Below are positions 24,601 through 37,950 of a stretch of 64,000 nt of DNA, in pieces. The DNA is taken from positions 1 through 64,000 of the forward strand of contig CP099428.1 in the NCBI GenBank assembly GCA_024114885.1, read 5' to 3'. The position numbers and the translations under genes were made by a program. Numbering within the stretch: the first letter of the stretch is position 1; each line of letters opens with the position of its first letter. This DNA comes from Septoria linicola (lineage: Eukaryota > Ascomycota > Dothideomycetes > Mycosphaerellales > Mycosphaerellaceae). Under the pieces are notes generated by a model, which searched no databases, was not told the origin of the DNA, and saw only the letters and a program-made list of their open reading frames with translations.

Positions 24601-24778
24601 ATAGTAGACTATAGCTAAAGCTTAATTCGATACTGCCTACGCTACGGCTATAGATATTAAAGAGTAGGTATTTAGCGAAGCTAGCTTTATAAGCGTAGAT
24701 AGTAACTTAGAAGTATTAGTATCGAAGAAGAGAGAGGCTGTTCCTAAGGAGATCTCTAAGGATATAGTAGAAGAGTAA
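21700..24778 (+). pseudogene. Gypsy A1 extra ORF of unknown function (up to about 1000 codons)
   Basis: Downstream of pol and in pol orientation lies a long coding-like region whose only interruptions are TAG/TAA. The N-terminal part (about 21970-22400) is Lys/Arg/Gln-rich and probably helical (VEEVNDRIKISIFNFFKRLL, KKMRQEGRDLMKKRNLI). The middle (about 22640-22900) is Pro/Ser-rich. The C-terminal half (about 23850-24530) is well preserved: STTFYIFDDEVGSNYPNGF, IDEEYRLIPIIFLAYSNSR, then a 77-codon stretch with no stop (24290-24523) containing FAIEVLLTGLGPISDALVGR. It ends KDMVEE then TAA at 24776-24778. I do not recognise the family. It lacks visible RT, integrase or envelope features (no clear membrane segment). 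It may be an accessory gene of this lineage or a captured host gene. Confidence 0.65.
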
Positions 24779-24966
24779 CGTCTAGTAAATAATAATCGGA
24801 TCTAAGAAGATGTTTTTAATAGTTATCGTTAGAAAAGGTAACTATTTAATAGGCCTCTAATTGAAAGTTTAATAGACTTTAATAGAAAAACTATCTAGTT
24901 TTAAGTAATTCTAAGTAAGGTCTATAGGTAGTTAGGTATCTAGTTAGATACTAAGGAAGAGAGGAT

Positions 24967-25245
24967 TAGTAAGGTAAAGGCTTACCTATATACCGTACTT
25001 AGTAGTTTTAGTATAAAAGTAAGGTAGTAGCTCGTTTCTAAGATAGAAATGTTTACTCTACTTAATTAATTTAATATCCTATAGTCCTAGTATAGGCTCT
25101 TAGTCTTAGGACTACTATTTTAAGCTCGTTACTACTAATTAATTAACGTATTATAAGACTATTACTATCCGAACAGGTCTTATTCTATAGCGACTACTCT
25201 TATACCTGCCTAGAGGGTTAGTATTAGAGTAGTTATTATCTATTA
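24967..25245 (+). repeat. Gypsy A1 3' LTR (279 bp)
   Basis: Same length as the 5' LTR, with few differences. It is followed by ctaa, the target duplication, and then the resumed Copia C-3. Confidence 0.9.
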
Positions 25246-26253
25246 CTAATAAATATAGTATCCTTTCCTCTATTTATTAGTTTATTACTTTTTATCTACT
25301 AAGGCTATACTCTTATATTTATATATACTATAGCTCTATATCTCTATACTTTAAGGTAGGAGACTATTAGTTTAATCCTATTAAAAGCTTTATTAGGTAA
25401 GAGCTTAAATCCTTTAATATTAAGTCTATTTAGGAGCTTATTTCTTATATATATCTATACTTTAAAAGCTTCTAGCTAAAACTTAATAGATATCTTACTT
25501 TCTTTAAGTATTACTCTAATAGAGGCCTCTAATATTTAGATAGACCTCTTAACTACTCTATTCTAGAGTGAATTATAGACCTTAGTTAGTTTAAGAGTAA
25601 TTCTAAAGTCCTTCTCCTACTATTTAATTAAAGTAGTAATCTCTTTAGTATTATTAGCTCTTATAGACTTAAGGAGTACTACTAACTACCTTTCTACCTT
25701 AATCCTCTAGTTCTAAAGAGTAGTTAGTATATCTAATCTAGCTTTAAGTAGAAATACCTATTTCTTTTTTAAGAAATTATTAATAATCTTAAGCTACTAT
25801 ATAAAACCTTTTACTAATAATAGTAATAGTCTATAAATATCTACTAATATAAGAGCTAATCTTTTAGGTCTTCTCTTAATAGACTTACCTAGGTATTTCT
25901 TTATCTTACTTATTATATAGATCCTATACTTATACTCTTCCTAGTTAGGAATTAGAATTCTTTTTTTAGATTAGTAACTTTATAAAGGTTTAAGAGTAAC
26001 TCTCTTCTAAAGTATATAAATCTTCTATACTATAGCTCCTACTATTTTAGATCCTTCTCTAATAGAGTAGTATAGGTATTATTAACCTCTATAGGATTAT
26101 ATAGTAAGTAATATAACTTTTCCTATAAGAGAGGTAATATCTTACTAATAAATAGAATACCTCTAACTAGCTTAGTCTTTATAACTATTTAGCTATCTAG
26201 AGAGGTAAGAGTAAAATCAGGCTTCTAGACTCTAAATTACTTACTAAACTAAT
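25246..26253 (-). mobile_element. Copia C-3, segment 2 of 3 (protease to integrase)
   Basis: Antisense match to C-5 from about 41945 to 42955: end of protease, GAG-pre-integrase and integrase core. It is interrupted at 26253 by Copia C-2 and resumes at 32551 after the 5-base duplication ctaat. Confidence 0.9.
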
Positions 26254-26530
26254 TATTAAGAATATATCCTAGATAGTTAGTCTAGATATAGACTTCTAAG
26301 TATAGTTCTAGATATCTAAAGTATCTACCTAAGGCTTAGTAAGAGGTATATCTTACTTCTCTTTCTTCTCTTCTTAGATAACTAACTTAATTAACTTTAT
26401 ATTTAGTTCCTAGTATATTACTACTATACTATATATATAAGTTAGTTCAAGATTAATCCTCTATTCTTCTTTACTATACTATACCCTCCTTAATATTATA
26501 TAGTATATAATACGCTCTCTACTTTTAATA
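26254..26530 (+). repeat. Copia C-2 5' LTR
   Basis: 277 bp, starting TATTAAGAATATATCC (from TGTTAAG...) and ending ACTTTTAATA. Confidence 0.92.
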
Positions 26531-26727
26531 GGTTATAAGCCTAGGTTTATATACTAAATAGAAGTAACCTATATTAGTATAGGTTACTTATATCCCTTAT
26601 AGTTTATAGAAAACATTTAGGGCCTAGAAGTTTCCCTAACTATATTACTAACGAAGCTAGTTTATACCTAGTAGTATATAAGTTAGTAAAGATCTCTATA
26701 AGATAGTAGTATGTTTCTACTTTATTA

Positions 26728-29700
26728 ATACCTACCTAGTTCTCTACTATTATACCTAGTATTACTAGAGTTAGAAGAGGCTACTTAGCCTTCCTACTAT
26801 CTAGTAATAGAAACTCTACTAAGAGAGAAAGATCTAAGTCTTAGTAATTTCCTAAATACGAGGAATCCCTATCCCTTAGAGCTAGTCTCTCTACTATAAG
26901 AAATTACTCTTCTCTAGAATCCTTAGCTAGTCTAAAGTATTCTACTAATTATTTATTCTATTTACCTATTTCTATAATAGACTAAGAGAATAAGAAGAGC
27001 TAAAGGATTCTAATCCTAGATAGAACTAACTAGAAGAGATAGTTCAAGCTATAGATAGATAAGCTAGAAAGAAAGGACTAGTTCTAGGTAATTAGCTAAC
27101 TAATTATTAGAGAGAACCTATATATAGTTTAGTAGGATACTAGTCTCTAGATATATATTACTTAGAATTAATACTTCTTAAAAAACAATATAGTATATAG
27201 GTTTAGTATTAGATATAGTATTAGTAAAGATAATAAGATAGAGCTAGAGATATAGTATATTACTATACTAGTAGCTAAGATATAGGTAATTCTCTAGAAT
27301 AAGTATAATAGAGTCCTAAAGTCCTATACTATAGGTCTAATTAAGTAGTTTATTATATTTAGAATATTACTTAATAAGATAATTAGGGAAGTATAGAGAT
27401 ATCTTAGAGGCCTAGGTAAGAGAATTACTAAGATTAATCCTTAGGAAGCTTACTACTAGAGCTAAGAGAAAAGGCTAAAACATCTCCTATAGTCTCTACC
27501 TATATTATACTAAGTAGCTAAGGATACTATTATAACCTAACTATCCTTAGATATAAATACTATTCTCCTTCTACTTAAGTTCTAAGAAGTAAGAGATAAT
27601 CTAGATAAGATAGATATAGGTTTAGCTATATTCTATTCTAAGTAGCCCTATTAAGGAAAGTCTCTACTAATATACTAGCTCTATAAGAAAGAGAAGTACT
27701 AGTTAAAAGATTATTCTAACCTCTCTACTACTAAGAAACTATCCTAGTAAAGAAATAGTACTAAGAACTAGAAGGACTCTTAGAGATTATTCCTTAGAGA
27801 GAGGGCTAGAAGATCTCTTTTACTAAAGAATACTAGATATATTAAGAAAGCTATCTATAAGTTATTATTATATAATAAGCTAAAGAAGGTTATCTAGAGA
27901 ATAGGTAAGTAGCTTTAGAAGATAGAAAAGTCTAGAAAGCTTCTAAAAAAAGGATTTTCAGCTTAGGAGTCTAGTTCTAGTTCTAATTCTAGAACTTACT
28001 CTAGTTCTAGAAGTAATAATAATTCCCTATTAGAAGATAATAACTAAGATAAGTTAGCCTATTCTATAATTAAGGCTAAAGGCAAGTTATTACTCTAAGA
28101 ATAGCTCTTAGATTCCTATATCTTATCCTATATAACTAACTAACTATCCTTCTTTAGATTAGTAAAGCTACTAAGAAAGAAAGTATAGATTAAGATAGGA
28201 GGAGGATACCTCTATATAACCTACTCTAGACTAGTATAGATAAAGAGAATCTTAGAAGGAGAAGTTCTACTTAATAGAGTACTATTTGTTTCTAATCTTA
28301 GAGTAAATCTTATATTATAGGATTAGTTTAGTAAGTAATTTAGAGTCTAGAAGCCTAATTTCACTCTTACCTCTCTAGATAGCTAAATAGTTATAAAGAC
28401 TAAGCTAGTTAGAGGTATTCTATTTATTAGTAAGATATTACCTCTTCTATAGGAAAAGGTATATTACTTACTATATAATCCTATAGAGGTTAATAATACC
28501 TATACTACTCTATTAGAGAAGGATCTAAAATAGTAGGAGCTATAGTATAGAAGATTTATATACTTTAGAAGAGAGTTACTCTTAAACCTTTATAAAGTTA
28601 CTAACCTAAAGAAGAGAATTCTAATTCCTAACTAGAAAGAGTATAAGTATAGGATCTATATAATAGGTAAGATAAAGAAATACCTAGGTAAGTCTATTAA
28701 GAGAAGACCTAAAAGATTAGCTCTTATATTAGTAGATATCTATAGACTATTACTATTATTAGTAAAAGGTTTTATATAGTAGCTTAAGATTATTAATAAC
28801 TTCTTAAGAAAGAAATAGGTATTTCTACTTAAGGCTAGATTAGATATACTAACTACCCTTTAGAACTAGAGGATTAAGGTAGAAAAGTAGTTAGTAGTAC
28901 TCCTTAAGTCTATAAAGGCTAATAATACTAGAGAGATTACTACTTTAATTAAATAGTAGAAGAAGGACTTTAGAATTACTCTTAAGCTAACTAAGGCCTA
29001 TAATTTACTCTAGAATAGAGTAGTTAAGAGGTCTATCTAAATATTAGAGGCCTCTATTAGAGTAATACTTAAAGAAAGTAAGATACCTATTAAGTTTTAG
29101 CTAGAAGCTCTTAAAGTATAGGTATATATAAGGAATAAGCTCCTAAATAGATCTAATATTAAGAGATTTAAGCTCTTACCTAATAAAGCTTTTAATAGGA
29201 TTAAACTAATAGTCTCCTATCTTAAAGTATAGAGATATAGAGCTATAGTATATATAGATATAAGAGTATAGCCTTAGTAGGTAAGGAGTAATAAACTAAT
29301 AAATAGAGGAAAGGATACTATATTTATTAGATACTATAATAATATAGTAAAGGTATAGAAGTTCTAGGAGCTAGATATAAAGGCTATTAAGTAGTATACT
29401 AATATAATCTTCTTTAAAGATAAGCTAGATAGAGAATTAGACTTAAATATTAAGATTAAGAATCTCTCTAGTTTAGCTCTAGAAAGAAGACCTATTAGAA
29501 GGCTAAGAACTATTAGCTAGCCTACTCTATAAGCTAGTAGAAGTACCCTAGGTACTCCTAGTCTAGGCTAGTAGAAGCTTCCTCCTCCTTAGCTATTAGT
29601 ATAGGTTTAGGAAGGAAAGAAACTCTTTATATAACTTCTACCTCTACTAGAAGATATAGGAGAGTATAGAAAATTCCTAGACTAAGAGAAAGTTAAGAAA

Positions 29701-31653
29701 GAATCTAAGAATTCTATCTAAGAAACTATAGAGATAGATTAGGAGTAGATAGCTCTAAGGTAAACTCTTAGAAAGAGGAAAGTATCCTAAGAACTTAATA
29801 GATTTAACTAGAAGCTAAAGCTAATTAGGCTTAAGCTAGATTAGAATAGTTAGCTAGATAAGGAAATGCTTCTAGAATATTAGGCTTTCTTCTTAGCTAT
29901 AAGCTCTATTAACCTAGATATCCTATAGGACTTAGAATTCTTAGAGAAAGTTAAAGAGATTATATTCTCTACTACTAAAGAAGTAGGAATATATAAATAG
30001 GAGGTTCTAATCCTAAAGAACTATAAGGAAGTAGTAAGTAATCCTAAGTAGGGTTATCTCTAGTAAGAAGCTATTTAGAAAAAGCTAGATATACTTATAA
30101 ATAATAATACCTAGACTATAGTAGTCTTACTAAAAGGAGCTAACTTAGTTACCTTAAGATAGGTCTTTAATATTAAGAGAAAGCTTAGTAGAGCTATTAA
30201 AAAGTTTAAGGTAAGACTAGTTATAAGAGAGTTCTCCTAAAAGTATAAAGTAGACTATATAGAAACTTTTATCTCTATAGTTAGGTAGGATACTCTAAGA
30301 GGATTTATAGCTATAGTCTATAAGAAGGACCTAGTTCTATACTAAGTAGATATAAACAATATATTTATAGAGAGTATCCTATATAAGAATATCTATATAA
30401 TCTTACTACTAGGTATTAACCTACTAACTAGTATAGTCTTATAAGTTCTAAGGAGTCTCTATAGGCTAAAGTAAGCTATAAGAGACTAGAATTAGCTATA
30501 TATATTAAAGCTAAAAGGAATAGGATTCAGATAATTAGAAGTAGACCTATATCTTCTAATCTATAAGAAAAGGAAAGACTTAATAATCCTAATCTATATT
30601 AATAATATACCTATTACTATAGAGAGACTAGAAGATATCCTCTAGTTTAAAGACTAACTTAGTAAGGTCTTTAAGATTAAAGATCTTAGAGAACTAGACA
30701 AGATTCTTAGAATAAGACTAATAAGAAATAGATAGTAAGGCTAGCTAAAACTTAACTAGAAGTACTATATCTAAGAGAACCTAGCTAAGATAGGAATAGG
30801 CTAAGAGACTATATTACTAACTCTTTTACTAATAGATAGCTATAAAAGTCTAAAGCCTACTAGACTAAATAATAAAAGGTATAATAAATAGGAGTACTAA
30901 TCTATTATTAGAATATAGATATAGCTTATAACTATTATAAGACTAGATATTTTATTTGCCCTTAGAAGATTAAGCTCCTATATTAGTAATCTAATAGTAG
31001 AATATATAAAGGCTCTAAAGAAGCTAACTAGATACCTAAGATTAAACCTAGACCTTAGTCTAAGATACTTAAGGAATAGTTAAGGCTATCTTACTAGATA
31101 TATAGACTCTAACTATATAATAGACAAGACTAATAGAGTCTTAATCCTTAGATATATCTTCTTCCTTTATAGTATACTAATCTTCTAGATAAGTAAGAAG
31201 TAGAAATCTATAGCTATATCTATAATAGAAGCTAAATATATAGCTATAGAAGTATATATAAAATAGTTATAGTTCCTTAGTACTCTTTTAAGAGAGCTTA
31301 GATACCTAGAGTTAGTAGGAGAATGTTCTTACTAACTAAGGATCCTTAGTAACTAGGAAACTATTACTAGAATTAGGCTAATTTAGCTAAAAGGTAATAA
31401 CTAAGCTACTCTTACTCTAGTTAAGGACTTATATATTTATAATAAGTCTAAATATATTAATATCTTATATAATACTATAAGAAAGCTCTAGTAGAACAGA
31501 CTTATCTCTATTAAATATATAAATATAAAAGAGATAGTAGTAGATAGTCTTACTAAGCTAAAGAATAGACTATAGTTTTAGGAGTTTATAAGGTAGCTCT
31601 ACCTTATATAAGAGATATATAAAAGATAACTCTAAGCCTTAGAGTTAAACTAA
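26728..31653 (+). pseudogene. Copia C-2 gag-pol remnant
   Basis: Equivalent to the C-5 polyprotein: gag, zinc knuckle, protease, integrase, RT and RNase H in Copia order. The same blocks are readable with more stops than in C-5. Limits are transferred from C-5 by the constant offset of 13624 bases. Confidence 0.8.
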
Positions 31654-32273
31654 GAGGAGTCTAAAAGAAAGATTTTAGTTACTTAACTCCTTCTTAGTTA
31701 GACTTTATAAAGTCCTAAATACTCTTACTAATATTAGACCTATTACTAACTATAATATTACTATATAGTACCTAGCTAAACTAGACACTCTCTAAGGCTA
31801 AGTACTAGTTAATATTAAAGACCTCCTCTATAGTAGCTATTATCTCCTCTACTAGTATATAGTTACTCTACTTCCTAGCTTAATATAAGATCTCTATAGC
31901 TAAGAATAGTATACTCTAAAGGCTATTAGGGAACTAAGAAGCTATATAGAATATAACTAAGTAGGAGACTAGGCTATAAAGAATCTAGAGAGCTATTAGA
32001 ATTAGCTATAAGAAAGGATAGGAGTAACTTACTAGATAGTCTATATCCTAAATAATCTACTCCTATATAAGAGAGGAGGAAGATCTTATAGAAGGTATTT
32101 CTTTTACCTTTTTATAGGAGATAGTAGTATAGAAAGTTTATTAGATTAATAGTTAGTACTATCTAGTTATTAGTCTAAAAAGTAAGTACTTAATAACTAA
32201 TTAAGATTAGGACTAGTATTTAAGTACTATAGATAATCTATTAAAAGATCTAACTATATAGTATAAGTAGGAG

Positions 32274-32550
32274 TATTAAGAATATATCCTAGATAGTTAG
32301 TCTAGATATAGACTTCTAAGTATAGTTCTAGATACCTAAGGTATCTACCTAAGGCTTAGTAAGAGGTATATCTTACTTCTCTTTCTTCTTTTCTTAGATA
32401 ACTAACTTAATTAACTTTATATTTAGTTCCTAGTATATTACTACTATACTATATATATAAGTTAGTTTAAGATTAATCCTCTATTCTTCTTTACTACGCT
32501 ATACCCTTCTTAATATTATATAGTATATAATACGCTCTCTACTTTTAATA
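32274..32550 (+). repeat. Copia C-2 3' LTR
   Basis: 277 bp; preceded by the weak polypurine tract AAGTAGGAG and followed by the ctaat duplication. Confidence 0.92.
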
Positions 32551-34623
32551 CTAATTCTATAATATAAGATTTACTCTAAGATTAGGAACAAATAGTACTC
32601 TATTAAGTAGAACTTTCTCTTCTAAGATTCCTTTTATCTATACTAGTCTAGAGTAGGTTATATAGAGGTATCTTCCTCCTATCTTAATCTATACTTTCTT
32701 CCTTAGTAGCTTTACTAATCTAAAGAAGAATAGTTAGTTAGTTATATAAGATAAGATATAGGAATCTAAGAGCTATTCTTAGAATAATAACTTGCCTTTA
32801 GCCTTAATTATAGAATAGGCTAACTTATCTTAGTTATTATCTTCTAATAGGGAATTATTATTACTTCTAGAACTAGAGTAAGTTCTAGAATTAGGACTAG
32901 AACTAGACTCCTAGGCTAAGAATCCTTTCTTTAGAAGCTTTCTAGACTTTTCTATTCTCTAAAGCTACTTACCTATTCTCTAGATAACCTTCTTTAGCTT
33001 ATTATATAATAATAACTTATAGATAGCTTTCTTAATATATCTAGTATTCCTTAGTAAAGAGGATCTTCTAACTCTCTCTCTAAAAAATAATCTCTAAGAG
33101 TCCTTCTAGTTCTTAGTACTATTTCTTTACTAGGATAGTTTCTTAGTAATAGAGAGGTTAGAACAATCTTTTAACTAGTACTTCCTTTTCTTATAGAGCT
33201 AGTATATTAGTAGAGACTTTCCTTAGTAGAGCTATCTAGAATAGAATATAGCTAGACCTATATCTATTTTATCTAGATTATCTCTTACCTCTTAAGACTT
33301 AAGTAGAAGGAGAATAGTATCTATATCTAAAGATAGTTAGGTTATAATAGTATCTTTAGCTACTTAGTATAATATAGATAGGGACTATAGGAGATGTTTT
33401 AGCCTTTTCTCTTAGCTCTAGTAGTAAGCTTCCTAAGGATTAATCTTAGTAATCCTCTTACCTAGGCCTCTAAGGTATCTCTATACTTCTCTAATTATCT
33501 TATTAGGTAATATCCTAAATATAATAAACTACTTAATTAGACCTATAGTATAGGACTTTAGGACTCTATTATACTTGTTCTAGAGAATTACCTATATCTT
33601 AGCTACTAGTATAGTAATATACTATATCTCTAGCTCTATCTTATTATCTTTACTAATACTATATCTAATACTAAACCTATATACTATATTGTTTTTTAAG
33701 AAGTATTAATTCTAAGTAATATATATCTAAAGACTAGTATCCTACTAAACTATATATAGGTTCTCTCTAATAATTAGTTAGCTAATTACCTAGAACTAGT
33801 TCTTCTCTTCTAGCTTGTCTATCTATAGCTTAAACTATTTCTTCTAGTTAGTTCTATCTAGGATTAGAATCCTTTAGCTCTTCTTATCCTCTTAGTCTAT
33901 TATAGAAATAGGTAAATAGAATAAATAATTAGTAGAATACTTTAGACTAGCTAAGGATTCTAGAGAAGAGTAATTTCTTATAGTAGAGAGACTAGCTCTA
34001 AAGGATAAGGATTCCTCGTATTTAGGAAATTACTAAGACTTAGATCTTTCTCTCTTAGTAGAGTTTCTATTACTAAGTAGTAGGAAGGCTAAGTAGCCTC
34101 TTCTAACTCTAGTAATACTAGATATAATAGTAGAGAACTAGATAGGTATTAATAAAGTAGAAACATACTACTATCTTATAGAGATCTTTACTAACTTATA
34201 TACTACTAGGTATAAACTAGCTTCGTTAGTAATATAGTTAGAGAAACTTCTAGGCCCTAAATGTTTTCTATAAACTATAAGGGATATAAGTAACCTATAC
34301 TAATATAGGTTACTCCTATTTAGTATATAAACCTAGGCTTATAACCTATTAAAAGTAGAGAGCGTATTATATACTATATAATATTAAGAAGAGTATAGTA
34401 TAGTAAAGAAGAATAGAGGATTAATCTTAAACTAACTTATATATATAGTATAGTAGTAATATGCTAGGAACTAAATATAAAGTTAATTAAGTTAGTTATC
34501 TAAGAAGAGAAGAAAGAGAAGTAAGATATATCTCTTACTAAGCCTTAGGTAGATACCTTAGGTATCTAGAACTATACTTAAATGTCTATACCTAGACTAA
34601 CTATCTAGGATATATTCTTAATA
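32551..34623 (-). mobile_element. Copia C-3, segment 3 of 3 (gag, PBS, 5' LTR)
   Basis: Antisense gag, zinc knuckle and protease region. The primer-binding site is at about 34332-34346 (CCTAGGCTTATAACC on the plus strand) and the 277-bp 5' LTR at 34347-34623. The three C-3 segments, less the duplicated target bases, sum to about 5.3 kb of interior, so about 444 bp is missing at the other end. The next bases (ctact) lie against Gypsy B1 protease sequence. Confidence 0.92.
34347..34623 (-). repeat. Copia C-3 5' LTR
   Basis: 277 bp, inverted relative to the C-2 and C-5 LTRs. It ends TATATTCTTAATA. Confidence 0.92.
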
Positions 34624-37600
34624 CTACTAATATTAACGTAGTATTAAGATCCTTTATCTTATAATATAGTATTATAGTTTAAACTAATACTATCTTACTC
34701 CTAGCTATTTTATTTACTAGAGAATTAGGGTATTATTATAGCGTATACTATATACGCGTATAGCTTATAGACTCTATAGGAGTAGAGCGTATAGTAGGCG
34801 TAATCTTTTATACCTACGATATACTAACCTCTAATATAATCTTAGGTCGGCTATAGAGGCGTACTTATCGTATACGAGTCGATAGTAGCTCGGATAAATA
34901 GACCTATAGTAATACTTTTAAAAACGTTAAGGTTAGAGAAGCCTATAAGTTTTTTAAGAACTTGAAGTATATACTAACTATATATATAATAGTAATAAGT
35001 AAGATAGGTAGAGAGGTTAACTCTCTTTCTCTTAAGTTCTAATAGTTCTCTAACGTCTTAAACCTAATAGAAGAGATAAGGAGTAAGCTAGTAGATAGCG
35101 TAGAGTATACGATTAAGCTACGCCTAGGTACTATTCTACTATTTAGGCTACTATACTACTAGTCGAGTAAGGAGCTAGAGGAATTAAAGAAATACCTTAC
35201 TATAGGCCTTAAGTACGATTAGATCGAGCGTAGCGTTAGCGAGGTAGGTACGCCTATCCTATTTATACTAAAGAAAGATAGTAAACTAAGGCTATACGTC
35301 GACTACTAAGGGTTAAACGAAATTACTATTAAGAATAGGTACCTACTTTCTCTAATTAGTAAGACGCTAGATAGGCTTATAGGAGCTATATAGTTTACGA
35401 CTCTAGACCTTATAGAGATATACTATCGGATTCGTGTCAAGCCTAGCGACTACTAGAAGACTACGTTCTATACGCGCTATAGCTACTTCTAGTATAAGGT
35501 AATACTATTTAGCCTAACTAACGCTCTAGCTACGTTCTAGGCGTATATTAACTATACTCTAGTAGGTTTAGTCGATACGTACTACGTAGTATACCTTAAT
35601 AATATTCTTATCTATAGTAAGAGCTACGTAGACTACGTACGCGACGTATACGATATACTTACGCGTCTCTAGAAGTTTAGACTCTATACTTAAAGAGCGA
35701 AGTATAAATTCTAGTAGAAAGAAGTCGATTTCCTAGGCTTCGTAGTAACTACTAGAGAGGTTATAATAGATCTATATAGGATAGACGTAATCGTAGCGTA
35801 GCTAACGCCTATAACGCTCGTAGAGGTTTAATCCTTTCTTAGGTTTACTAACTTCTACTAGCGTTTTATTTTTAAATACTCTAGAGTAGTATCTCTACTT
35901 ATAGCGTTATCTAAGAGCGCTATAGTAGGTAAGAAGCCTAGCCTACTTAAGTAGACTATACGAGAGGAGTAGGCGTTTACTAAGTTAAAAAAGCGTTTTT
36001 CTATAGTACTACTACTAAGGTACTTTAACCCTACGCTTAGGTTATAGGTCGAGAGCGACGCCTCTAATTACGTAATTACTATAATCCTTAGCTAACTCTT
36101 TAGGTCTAAATAGTACTCTATTATATTTATATCTAGGAAGATAATTACTATAGAGTATAATTATAAGATATACGATAAGGAACTTCTTATAGTAGTTAAG
36201 GCTTTTAAAGCGTAGAGGCTATATCTCGAAGGCGCTCTATATACGATCGACGTACTAGTCGACTATACTAACCTTTATAAGTTTATAGGCGTAAAGAAGT
36301 TAACTAGTAGGTAAGCCTATTAGGCTACTTTCCTAGCTCTATTCGACTTCGTTATAACGTACTAGGTAGGTAAGCAAAACCTAGCCGACGCGCTATTAAG
36401 GCGTAGCGATTACGCTAAGGAGGTAGTAGAGGTAACTAACCTTCTACCTACTCTATAGACTAAGTTATAGCTATAGGACGATTAGAGTACGAGAGACGTA
36501 GGTAGACTACTCGTAGCTCGTATCTATACGACTTATAAAGAATAGTATTCTTCGATAAAAAGAAGTACTAACTCTAACTCGTAGTAGTAGTTTTTAACGC
36601 CTATACGAGTAGTAGGTATAATTACTAAGAGCGAAGAGCTATATATAAATATCTTAGACTTAACCCTTAGATATACTCGCGCGCTAGTATAGGCTAAGCT
36701 AAGTATAAGCGTAGTATACTCGTAAGCGATAAGTAATAGTAGCTAGTTCGAGTAATATACTATAAGAGAGAGAAACCTCTAGGTAGACGATTTACTATAC
36801 GTACCTAAGAACTACGCCTTATAGACGTAGATAATTCGTATATATTACGATAATACCCTTATAGGCTATTTTAGTAAGAATAAGACTATCTCGCTAGTAC
36901 GAAGAAAGTACTAGTAGCTAGAGATAACTAAGGATATCGTATAATACGTAGAATCCTATAAGAGTTACTAGAAGGTAAAGGCGCGTCGCTATCGACTATA
37001 TAGCGAGCTAACTACGCTACCTATACCGGATCGTCTATTCTAAGAATTAACTTAGGATTTTATTATAGACCTTCTACTAAGTAAGCGAGGAGTATACGTA
37101 TATAATACGATTCTAGTTATTATCGACCGATATATAAAGATAGTTATCTTTGTCCTAACTATAAAGAGGTATACTAGTAGTAACCTTATAAGAGTCTTAA
37201 TATTAGAAGTAATTAGGTATTATAGTATACCTATAGGTATTATTAGCGATAGAGGATCTATATTTATAAGTTAGTTTTAGTCTAACTTCTACTACGAGGC
37301 GTATATAAAGCGTAAGCTAAGTATAGCGTTCTATCTATAGATAGACGAGTAAACTAAAAGAGCGAATTAGATACTTAAGACTTATCTACGTATCTACTAT
37401 ATAGAGTAATAAGATAACTAGGTAGACCTATTAGTATAAGCCGAGTTCGTATATAATAATAGTACGTATACGATACTAAAGGTATTACTATTTATAGTAC
37501 TATATAGTTTTAATCTAGAGCTAGTAACGAGTAGGCGAGAAGCTTAGAGCGCGCTTCCTAAAAAAGAGATACTAGCTACTAAGGAAGCTATAGAAAGATT

Positions 37601-37673
37601 AAAGAAGAACTATAAGACGCTAAGTAAACGCTAGCGAGAAGTAAGTAAGATATAGGCTAGATACTTTAATAAT
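34624..37673 (+). mobile_element. Gypsy B1, segment 1 of 2 (PR-RT-RNase H-integrase)
   Basis: Plus-strand pol of a chromodomain Gypsy element. The protease end is at 34831-34856 (SNMILGRLW, family ILGMPWL). RT runs over about 35210-35700, with LFSLTNALATFQAYIN and YLNNILIYSKS (35592-35624; active-site DD read as NN). RNase H is at about 36045 (VESDASNYVI). The integrase core is at 37110-37480 (DRYIKMVIFV, ISDRGSIFTSQF, QILKTYLRIYYIEQQDN). It is interrupted at 37673 by Copia C-4 (duplication ataat) and resumes at 50273. The gag and 5' LTR that should precede it are absent. Confidence 0.88.
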
Positions 37674-37950
37674 TATTAAAAGTAGAAGGCGTATTATATA
37701 CTATATAATGTTAAGGAGGGTATAGCGTAGTAAAGAAGAATAGAGGATTAATCTTGAACTAACTTATATATATAGTATAGTAGTAATATGCTAGGAACTA
37801 AATACAAAGTTAATTAAGTTAGTTATCTAAGAAGAGAAGAAGGAGAAGTAAGATATACCTCTTACTAAGCCTTAGGTAGGTGCCTTAGGTATCTAGAACT
37901 ATACTTAGAAGTCTATATCTAGACTAACTATCTAGAATATATTCTTAATA
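37674..37950 (-). repeat. Copia C-4 3' LTR
   Basis: 277 bp, inverted, following the ataat target bases in Gypsy B1. Confidence 0.9.

Larger units (their letters stand above)
12722..25245 (+). mobile_element. Gypsy A1, complete 12.5-kb LTR retrotransposon
   Basis: Two 279-bp LTRs in the same orientation bound the element (12722-13000 and 24967-25245). The ends TAG...TTA fit RIP-altered TG...CA. A 4-base duplication (ctaa) flanks it, and the host Copia C-3 is continuous across the insertion. Inside are a leader of about 0.9 kb, gag, pol in the order PR-RT-RNase H-integrase (Ty3/Gypsy order), a spacer, and a large extra ORF before the 3' LTR. At 12.5 kb it is long for a fungal Gypsy element, and the extra ORF explains the excess. 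It is fully RIP-inactivated. Confidence 0.9.
26254..32550 (+). mobile_element. Copia C-2, complete 6297-bp element nested in C-3
   Basis: LTRs of 277 bp lie at 26254-26530 and 32274-32550, with ctaat duplicated at 26249-26253 and 32551-32555. It has the same length as C-5. The primer-binding site after the 5' LTR reads GGTTATAAGCCTAGG, the RIP-altered form of the C-5 site. The gag-pol region corresponds to 26728-31653. The copy is almost fully depleted of CA and TG. Where C-5 has AAGCATAG or GATGCC, C-2 has AAGTATAG or GATACC, which shows the RIP changes directly. Confidence 0.93.
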
